Source: Podospora bellae-mahoneyi (taxonomy: Eukaryota; Ascomycota; Sordariomycetes; Sordariales; Podosporaceae). From it: DNA of 64,000 bases. Position 1 is the first letter of the stretch; the number at the start of each line of letters is the position of its first letter. The stretch covers positions 3,355,501 to 3,419,500 of the forward strand of contig NC_085882.1 of the NCBI RefSeq assembly GCF_035222275.1, written 5' to 3'. Both the position numbers and the translations under genes were made by a program. Under the pieces are notes generated by a model. It was not told the DNA's origin. It saw only the letters and a program-made list of their open reading frames with translations, and searched no databases. This document shows, in pieces, positions 56,207 through 64,000 of this stretch.

Positions 56207-57669
56207 CTACATCACATATCTCCCCTCCTCATCAAACCCAACCGAATACGGCCACCTCCTCCTCCTCAAATCCCACCAACTAGGCCTCACATACGCCGCC
56301 GGCCTCTGCAACTTCTCCAGACAAATCCCCCTATTATTCCTCCTCCTCCAGTCTCCCTTCTTCCCCAATCCGCACTCACACCTACACCCATGGCCCCCTT
56401 CCTGCTCCTCACCCATCCCCTTCGGTGCCTTGCCAATCATCTCATTATCCAAAAGCTGCTTCCCCTTGGCATTCTGAGGACACTGCCAAAAAGGCTCATG
56501 ATAATACCCAACATCACTAAAATGATGCATCTCCTTCGCCTCAAGCAGCAAGTGCACCGCCAGCGAGTGAATCGGTGCGTCTCCCCACCTCTCCCGGTAA
56601 AACCCCCCCGTTTTATCCAAATGTCTAAACAGTTTCTGGTATTGTTCCCCTCTGAAGAAATCCAAGTCTGCAATTTCAAAGTTGGACCAATAGTGACACA
56701 AATTCCACTTCTCGCCCTTGATGTCGTAGTGTTCTCGCCGGAGGACCTTCCCAAGCAGCCAGCGGATGGGCGCCGGTTTCAGCAGCCAGTTCGTCTCCTC
56801 GTCAATCATGGCTTTCCAGTTGGGGTGCATGGGGATGTTGTTTTGCGTTCGGAACTCGTCGACGGTTCGGAATAACGAGGGGCACGTGTTGGGTTCCTCC
56901 CAGAGGGCGACAGTGTAGCCGTATTTTTTGCCGCGGTCGGCCATCATGACGAAGGGGTCGTAGGTGAGGGAGCAGCCGTAGCTGACGCCTGGCTCGAGGC
57001 GCCAGTAGTATTTGTATTCTTTCAGGGCGTCGAGGTTGTAGAATTCACTGTTGACACATGACGTTAGTTTCGAGCCATCTCGTGAGAAGAGAGGGTGAAA
57101 ACACACCCAGAATAAAACCGACACATGTGATGATACCCCTCAATCTCCCCCTTATACACCCCCTCTTCCTTCTGCTTCCTCAAATACTCCCCTACCACCT
57201 CCTCCGTCAACCCCGCAGTCGGTCCCCATACCCCCTCGGGTATGACCTCAAACCTCACCTCCCCACTCACAACCTCCTTCATCCCCCTGACAAACTCCTC
57301 GCTCCAGGGCTCATTGTTCAGAAACAGCACCGGGTAGTTGAACCACTTGTTAAACCTCTCCTCCACATTCTCCACCGTCTTCCTCGCCTCCTTGAGCTCG
57401 CTGTTCCTCGCCAGCATAACCAGCACCGCGCTCTCCCGCGGCCGCGTCACCAGCTTGGAAACATCCTGACATCCAATCGAGAACGGCTCGTCAAGATTAT
57501 GATGTTCGGCCGGTCGGGGGATCGACAGCGACACCTGGCTGTGGTAGAAGGCCTCGAGGACGGAGAGCAGGAGTATCAGCGCCGAGAGTCTGAACACGAG
57601 GTTCACGCGACGGGAGCGGGGCAGGCGGCGCGATATAGCTTGGAGGGAAGGATGGAGAAGAAATTTCAT
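56207..57669 (-). CDS. Alpha-1,2-mannosyltransferase, GT15 (KRE2/KTR/MNT1) family
   Basis: Two exons, 57107-57669 and 56207-57047, giving 467 residues. The start at 57669 (MKFLLHPSLQAISRR) leaves one signal-anchor helix (LVFRLSALILLLSVLEAF), as in Golgi type II enzymes. Family blocks are complete: AVLVMLARNSELKEARKTVENVE, PVLFLNNEPWSEEF, YHHMCRFYSGEFYN, YYWRLEPGVSYGC (the EPGV motif at the donor site), WNLCHYWSNFEIADLDFFR (catalytic-site Glu in NFE) and GGFYRERWGDAPIHSLAV. These enzymes add alpha-1,2-mannose to O- and N-glycans in the Golgi using GDP-mannose. The C-terminal Cys-rich CRCECGL segment is also seen in family members. Intact. Confidence 0.95.
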
Positions 57670-58105
57670 CGTTTTGGGCGGAGGCGACGGTTGTGGTGGT
57701 GCTGTCGCGGGGTCATCTTGGGAGAGGGATGTTGTAGAGTTCAAAAGGTTCAAAACGCGAGAAAGTTGGAATGGGGATTGGGGGATGACGATGGGTGGAA
57801 CTAGACAGGGGGTTCGGCTCCCGTTTGCAGGGGTCATCAACAGCGTATCATTGGGGACCTTGGGGCCAAGATAGTGAGATGGGTCCAAGTGGTGCCAAGG
57901 GGGGTGATTGAGGTGGTAACCCTAACCCAGGCTTGGAACAGCTTATCCTACGACTTGACCAATCTTGCTTCAATCGTTCAGGGAGGCATAATAGGAGCCT
58001 GCAAAGCCGGGGAAACAGAGAAACTGCAGTGAATAGAGGATGATGTCTGAAAGGTTTCTCAAGCATCTTTCAAGGCCTCTTTGCTATCATCACCCAGGCC
58101 TCGCC
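57670..58105. other. GT15 upstream region
   Basis: 436 bp including TAACCCTAACCC at 57917-57928. An upstream in-frame ATG at 57888 would extend the mannosyltransferase by 73 residues of low-complexity sequence; I regard this as 5' UTR. Confidence 0.45.
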
Positions 58106-58661
58106 TCACACAGCAACCAGCAGCACCTTCTCATCAAACTCCATAAACCCATTCACCCACACCAACTGTGACCCCACCGCAATAGTCATCAAACCCTTCG
58201 ACACAATCCCAATCACAGGTATATTATCCCCCGTGTGCCACGTCGGCGAAATAAAAAAAGTGCCTCGAATAATGTGTCGTTTCCCCCAGATTCTTCACAC
58301 TCATCGAACACACCCACTGCTTCGTGTCAAGAAAAAACAAAGTCGACCGAAGGATCCTGACAAACCTCAGTACCTCGACATTCTCAAATGCCCGATGTTG
58401 GAGCGCCGTTACCTCCTGCTGAACATCCAGACTGTCATTTCCAGGGAAATTGGGTTCTGGTTTTGGAAGATATACTGCCAAAAACTGAGCAATATTTCTT
58501 TCCCTATCTTCTACATTCACTACCCTCAGTCTCCCAATGAACATTAAGCATTCAAGCGCAGACAGAAATAGAAATCGAACATAAAACGGGCGGTAAAAAT
58601 ATAGGTACTTTGGTACTTGGCGGAGCATATTTACCACTCCGGTCTTCAAAGCCGAAATCAT
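58106..58661 (-). pseudogene. Degenerate C-terminus resembling a NACHT-WD (NLR-like) protein
   Basis: Two overlapping frames on the minus strand together resemble the end of fungal NACHT-WD40 proteins. One reads ALQHRAFENVEVLRFVRILRS, then TLFFLDTKQWVCSMSVKN and RHFF; the other continues ISPTWHTGDNIPVIGIVSKG, MTIAVGSQLVWVNGFMEF and stops at 58106. The FLDTKQWVC...RHFF block parallels the final propeller blade (FLDR..WVC...KHFFLP..W) of that family. The frame change falls at a run of T and no intron of normal length explains it. I see no NACHT domain upstream; the rest is lost or too decayed to recognise. Confidence 0.5.
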
Positions 58662-59741
58662 GATTATATGTACTATCGGAAGGAATGCGTTTTGCTGGGG
58701 ATTCAGCTGAACGACTGGATGACGCTTGGATGTCCGTGCACGTTTGTATCACCGCTAATAACAAATATTTCGAACACGCGCAACTGGCGCCAGCCGTTAA
58801 GGCGCCAACCCCATCAAATACCCAACGTGCGGGGTTAATGATCTGGGCAGCGAAACCGCCTTCAAGGGTCAGCATCACATCAAGCCCACAGGGACTCGCG
58901 CTAATCGCCTCGATAATTGCTTGTGATAGGTGTTAAACAACGGTATGGGGTTCAAACTTAGTCAATTGGTTGGTTGTCTTGGGCCGAAAGGTGCAGGTGG
59001 CTGGCCGAGTCCCACTGCCAAGATATTAATTCCTTAACAGTGAGTCTCCCTGACCAACTTAGCACCAATGAAACATTTCGCGGCATTGGTTGGTTGGTCT
59101 GTGCTCACTCGGGCAGTTGTCTCGTCAACCAAGGCAGGTTCGCAAGTAGAGGGTTAGGGTCTGCCTTTCTCCAGCCGGTGAAACAATTTTTTAACAAGAG
59201 CAGTAAGATATAGACAGCTACAGCCGAAAACAAAGCCCTTACGACAAGATTAGTTGCAGGGTCCACATGGGTTTTTTTTTGCGCAAGTTGCGTGAAGTGG
59301 GCTTGCGCAACGATACATAACAGTGGGTTTTACTTTTATTCATAACCGCATTAGATAGCGGACAGGCCAGGAGCGCCAATAACCCCTTTCTCACCTGCGC
59401 TAAGCAAGGCGGATCGGAAGGAACTTCCCCTGTAATTATGAGAAGGTCAGAGAAACTTTCGGCTCGAGCTTCTAGTTTCGACGTGAGCTATATCAAAACC
59501 TGAGCGGTTAGGCAACAACGGTTGGGCCACCACCCGACACCGCGACCAATCACCAAAGGTGGCTTCGCTGTAGAAACGTGCCAACCCCGCTCAGTCAAGC
59601 TCGGAAGCTGAGTTGCTGCGTGCTCTCATCATTTTATCTTCCATCATCCCCGCTCCTGGTATTTCTGACGACGAGCTAAACTCTACCTCAGAGCGCCATA
59701 CTCAACTCTATATCGGAACTGCCATTTCAGAGCTACCTTAC
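58662..59741. other. Intergenic before the NLR gene
   Basis: 1.08 kb. Contains GGGTTAGGGT at 59151-59160, a T run near 59272-59280 and a 108-codon minus-strand ORF (58552-58878) that I do not recognise. It may include further decayed sequence of the neighbouring relic. Confidence 0.4.
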
Positions 59742-62700
59742 ATGATGTCGAAGCGACCATTAAGTACGGAAAACATTGACAATACTACGGCCGAAAGTAG
59801 AAAGAGGGGGAGAATAGCTTCGGATGGTTTGGAGACCTCGGGAGCCAATCTCTCTCAACAAGGAGCGAATTCGGAATATACAGTCGGCTGGATTTGCGCT
59901 CTAGCTACGGAATCTGTAGCAGCCCGAGCCTTCCTCGATGAAGAATACGGCGGCCTTGAAGCAGTCGCCCAGCACGACAACAATAGCTATATCTTGGGCA
60001 AGATCGGCAGTCACAATGTCGTAATTGCCGTTCTGCCTGATGCAGAATATGGCACAACGTCCGCGGCGGCAGTAGCTCGAGACATGCTTCACAGCTTTCC
60101 GAACGTACGCATTGGATTGATGGTCGGCATTGGAGGTGGTGCGCCTAGTCTGAAGCGTGATATCCGACTCGGGGATGTAGTAGTCAGCAGTCCCGGTGGC
60201 GGGAAAGGCGGCGTATTCCAGTACGACTTTGGCAAGACCATTCAGGATCAGACGTTCCAAGAGACTGCATTCTTGGACCAACCACCCACGGTGCTGCGGG
60301 CGGCTGTAAGCACGCTCAAAGGCACATACGATATGAAGGGCCACCAGCTTGTGGACGATGTGGAAATGGCATTGAAGAAGATTAAGAAGCGGAAAAAATA
60401 CAGAAAACCTCCTCCAGCAAGCGATAGACTATACAGATCCGACGTTGTACATCCTTCGCACTCGTCTGAAAGCTGCGAGATCACATGCGGTAATGACGAG
60501 GCCAACTTGGTGGTCCGAGATAAACGAGATGAAGAGGACGACGATCCTGCAATTCACTACGGTTTAATTGCCAGTGGAAACCAACTGATGAAGGATGCGC
60601 GTATCCGGGACAAGTTAGCGGATGAAAAGGGGGTTCTTTGCTTCGAGATGGAGGCGGCCGGTTTGATGAACCATTTCCCGTGCCTAGTGATCCGCGGGAT
60701 ATGCGACTATTCCGACTCGCACAAGAACAAGGATTGGCAAGGATATGCGGCAATGATGGCAGCGGCGTATGCGAAGGATCTTCTGCGTCAGATCCCATCT
60801 CATAAGGTCGAGGAAGAGAGGAGGATTGGCGAAGTGGTTGATTTACGTTAGTAGTGCAGCTCCAATTACAGAATGTCATCTAACTATGAGCAGTTCAAGA
60901 GAGCCTGGGATACCTACACCAGACGGCGAATGAGACCAAAGCTGAGGTCGAAACTATAAGACGCAATCATCACCTCGCTGAAGTTGAGAGATGGCTCCGC
61001 CCGCCCGACACATCGACTAACTTCAATGAAGCGAGAAGAAAATGGCACGAAGGGTCTGGGCTATGGTTCCTCGATAGCCCTGCCTTCAATAAGTGGAAGT
61101 GTGGATCGCATCATCTGTGGCTTCACGGCTTAGCAGGATGTGGCAAAACTGTCCTTACTGCGACGATAGTGGATCATCTCCAGAAGAGGAACGATTGCAT
61201 AGTCCTGCAATTCTACTTCGATTTCAACGACACTTCGAAACAGAAGGTGGACGGCGTGTTGCGCTCTCTTGTCTTTCAGCTCTACAAATTAGGATCTAGT
61301 TCTAAGGAGCTTGACAGCCTATACCAATCCCACTTCGACTGCCAGAGACAGCCAGACAATCCAAGTTTAACAAAAACACTCCACGCAATGTTGAAGGACT
61401 CGAAAAATACTTATCTAGTCATGGATGCACTAGACGAGTGCATAGAGAGAGGGGAACTGCTCCAGTGGATGATGGAATTCTTCAAAGCGCCCGACCTAGG
61501 CCATGTTCGTATGATCGCCACTGGCCGGCCAGATGAAGAGTTTCTGAGACGCATTCCCGGTTGGATAGGCAAAAACAACTGTTTGCAACTCGACAAAGAG
61601 GCTGTCAACGCCGACATACGCTCCTATGTCACGGTAAAGCTTGAGCAGAGTCCCGATTTCTTGGAAAAGGAACTGTCTCAGGATCTTCGCGAACGGATTC
61701 GGAATGAAGTCGGAGATAGGGCTGACGGGATGTGGGTTTCCTCCCCGGCTGTCCATATCGCTAAAGGAATAATTAACATTTAGCATAGGTTCAGATGGGC
61801 AGCATGTCAATTGGCCAGCCTTGCAAAATGTATGAGTCCCAGGGATATCGAAACAGCTCTTCAGACTTTGCCCCGGGATCTCAATGAGACATATCAGCGC
61901 ATGCTTCAAAACATACCAGCAAACCTTAAGAAGGATGCCATACGTCTCCTACAATTCCTTGTCCACAGCAAGCGGCCGTTAACGCTACATGAGGCCGTAG
62001 AGGTAATAGCCACACAGACGGATGAGGAGCCACGAGGCTTCGACCTAAAGCGCAGGCTTTTTCGCGATGACGATATTCTACAGTACTGCCCCAGTCTAGT
62101 GTCAGTTATTGATGTCGAAGATTATGACGGGGCTAGAAAAGAGCTCCACCTTGCCCATTTCTCAGTTAAAGAGTATCTTCTGAAGGAAGGGCAGTTTGGT
62201 CTACCTCTTGCTAGCATTGTCATTACGAGGACTTGTTTGACATACCTTACGGATATTGAGGGTGGATGGCGGGAAGTTGAGAAGAGATTTGCAATGGCGC
62301 AATATGCGGCGAAGTATTGGATGGACTATGCCGTTTTGGCGGAAAGATCAGAAGACGTTGTTCAACTAAGTATCAAGTTTTTACAGGACGAGTCGACTTT
62401 TCAGCGGTGGGTTCAGCTGTACCAGGCGGCCAAAATGCTGACCATAGCACCGGATCCTCGACAAGAATTGAGACTCTATTATGCTTGCCTGGGTGGACTT
62501 GTAGCAGTCTCAAGAGCCTTGATAGACGGAGACGCCGATGTCAACGCACAGGGCGGCCATTACGGCAACGCTCTTCAGGCTGCTGCATATCGAGGCCACC
62601 GAGATATTGTTCAACTTTTGCTGGACAGGGGTGCCGATGTCAACGCACAGGGCGGCCATTACGGTAACGCTCTTCAGGCTGCTTCAGAGGGAGGCTACCA

Positions 62701-64000
62701 AGATATGGTTCAACTTCTGCTGGACAGGGGTACCGATTTCAACATACAGGGCGGCTGGTACGGCAACGCTCTTCAAGCTGCTGCTTCAGAGGGAGGCCAC
62801 CGAGATATTGTTCACCTTTTGCTGGACAGGGGTGCCGATGTCAACGCACAGGGCGGCTGCTACGGCAACGCTCTTCAAGCTGCTGCATATAGAGGCCACC
62901 GAGATATTGTTCACCTTTTGCTGGACAGGGGTGCCGATGTCAACGCACAGGGCGGCTGCTACGGCAACGCTCTTCAGGCTGCTGCATATAGAGGCCACCG
63001 AGATATTGTTCAACTTTTTCTGGACAGGGGTGCCGATGTCAACGCACAGGGCGGCGACTACGGTAACGCTCTTCAGGCTGCTGCATATAGAGGCTACCGA
63101 GATATTGTTCAACTTCTGCTGGACAGGGGTGCCGATATCAACGCACAGGGCGGCTGCTACGGCAACGCTCTTCAGGCTGCTGCATATAGAGGCTACCGAG
63201 ATATTGTTCAACTTCTGCTGGACAGGGGTGCCGATATCAACGCACAGGGCGGCGACTACGGTAACGCTCTTCAGGCTGCTGCATATAGAGGCTACCGAGA
63301 TATTGTTCAACTTCTGCTGGACAGGGGTGCCGATGTCAACGCACAGGGCGGCTGCTACGGCAACGCTCTTCTAGCTGCTGCATATAGAGGCTACCGAGAT
63401 ATTGTTCAACTTCTGCTGGACAGGGGTGCCGATATCAACGCACAGGGCGGCGACTACGGTAACGCTCTTCAGGCTGCTGCATATAGAGGCTACCGAGATA
63501 TTGTTCAACTTCTGCTGGACAGGGGTGCCGATATCAACGCACAGGGCGGCTGGTATGGCAACGCTCTTCACGCTGCTGCATATAGAGGCTACCGAGATAT
63601 CGTTCAACTTCTGCTGGACAGGGGTGCTGATATCAACGCACAGGGCGGCCATTACGGTAACGCTCTTCAGGCTGCTTCAGAGGGAGGCTACCAAGATATG
63701 GTTCAACTTCTGCTGGACAGGGGTACCGATTTCAACATACAGGGCGGCCGGTACGGCAACGCTCTTCAAGCTGCTGCTTCAGAGGGAGGCCACCGAGATA
63801 TTGTTCACCTTTTGCTGGACAGGGGTGCCGATGTCAACGCACAGAGCGGCTGCTACGGCAACGCTCTTCAAGCTGCTGCATATAGAGGCCACCGAGATAT
63901 TGTTCAACTTTTTCTGGACAGGGGTGCCGATGTCAACGCACAGGGCGGCTGCTACGGCAACGCTCTTCAAGCTGCTGCATGTGGAGGCCACCGAGATATT
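59742..64000 (+). CDS. PNP-NACHT-ankyrin NLR-like protein, partial (continues past the window)
   Basis: Exons 59742-60846, 60894-61731 and 61789-64000+, with 47- and 57-nt introns in phase; at least 1384 codons. The start is ATG 59742 or 59745. Residues ~45-360 are a nucleoside-phosphorylase-like domain ([78 protein letters not shown] split over phrases). The NACHT NTPase follows with Walker A GLAGCGKT near 446 and Walker B VMDALDEC near 543. A winged-helix-like block ends with [11 protein letters not shown]. From ~885 ankyrin repeats run to the window end, about 15 units of mostly 33 residues ([19 protein letters not shown], then [13 protein letters not shown]). Family knowledge: such STAND proteins act as non-self receptors, repeats sensing and N-terminus signalling. 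The ligand is unknown. Confidence 0.95.
62520..64000 (+). repeat. Tandem 99-bp repeat array encoding near-identical ankyrin units
   Basis: The motif AACGCTCTTC recurs about every 99 bp from ~62566 to 63960, roughly 15 times, with two 102-bp units carrying an extra codon (near 62770 and 63763). Units differ mainly at a few codons: His/Tyr after GG, Cys/His/Trp/Asp/Arg before YGN, and Val/Ile after GAD. The array lies inside the NLR gene and runs off the right edge. Confidence 0.97.

Noticed and set aside
57058-57804. 248-codon plus-strand ORF opposite the GT15 gene
   Set aside because: Antisense shadow; GT15 motifs are complete on the minus strand.
58552-58878. 108-codon minus-strand ORF beginning MMLTLEGGFAAQIINPARW
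   Set aside because: Could be a decayed N-terminal part of the neighbouring relic, but I cannot match it to any family.
57917-59160. Nearness to a chromosome end suggested by TTAGGG-like motifs
   Set aside because: Only two units each and also present at 22 and 32 kb among housekeeping genes; not a telomere tract.
62538-63374. 278-codon plus-strand ORF ([13 protein letters not shown]...) and long minus-strand ORFs in the same repeats
   Set aside because: The repeat unit is a multiple of three and happens to lack stops in other frames. The ankyrin frame continues from the NACHT exons and has the conserved motif.
62520-64000. CRISPR-like or satellite interpretation of the tandem repeat
   Set aside because: There are no unique spacers, the unit is coding with codon-position variation, and the array lies within a eukaryotic NLR gene.
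1-64000. Transposons, LTR elements or virus-like elements
   Set aside because: I looked for transposase, reverse-transcriptase and integrase motifs and for long terminal or inverted repeats, and found none I could support.

Overview
The window reads as nuclear chromosomal DNA of a filamentous ascomycete (Pezizomycotina, most likely Sordariomycetes/Sordariales). Protein genes lie on both strands at about one per 2.5 kb. Most are split by short GT-AG introns of about 47-75 bp, often with CTAAC- or CTGAC-like branch sites. The tRNAs are eukaryotic in type, including an initiator tRNA-Met with an ATCGAAA T-loop and a tRNA-Asp with a small intron. The proteome includes HET, HeLo-type and NACHT incompatibility proteins, Zn2Cys6 factors, a GT15 mannosyltransferase, a tyrosinase and a fungal-type DOCK protein. 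Exon joins below were worked out by eye from splice motifs, reading phase and family conservation.

Layout. 0-6 kb: possible last exon of an upstream gene, a HET-domain gene, a secreted tyrosinase and an intracellular GH13 alpha-amylase. 7-13 kb: a large single-pass membrane protein, a degenerate tRNA-like sequence and a type II membrane glycosyltransferase-like protein. 14.8-21.1 kb: a DOCK-family Rho/Rac GEF. 22.9-24.8 kb: a HeLo-like plus pseudokinase gene. 26-33 kb: chorismate synthase and a lipoate ligase (divergent), Vps11 and tRNA-iMet. 33-47 kb: MLH3, an SP-rich basic protein, a nitrilase, a transcription factor with two zinc clusters, a 74-aa gene and a C2H2-type zinc-finger gene. 48-52 kb: tRNA-Asp, tRNA-Ser, an amino-acid permease and a possible 167-aa gene. 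52-58 kb: a six-exon protein of unknown function, a RibD/DHFR-like reductase and a GT15 mannosyltransferase. 58-64 kb: a decayed C-terminus that looks like that of a NACHT-WD protein, then a PNP-NACHT-ankyrin NLR-like gene that runs off the end of the window in a nearly identical 33-residue repeat array.

Most of the window is housekeeping: shikimate pathway, lipoylation, HOPS/CORVET trafficking, mismatch repair/meiosis, Golgi mannosylation, Rac signalling and amino-acid uptake. Scattered among these are several genes of the fungal self/non-self recognition and cell-death repertoire: the HET protein, the HeLo-pseudokinase, possibly the helical-N-terminus protein at 52.2 kb, the NACHT-WD-like relic and the PNP-NACHT-ANK gene. 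The ankyrin array, with near-identical units and an internal duplication, is the strongest sign of fast recent evolution here.
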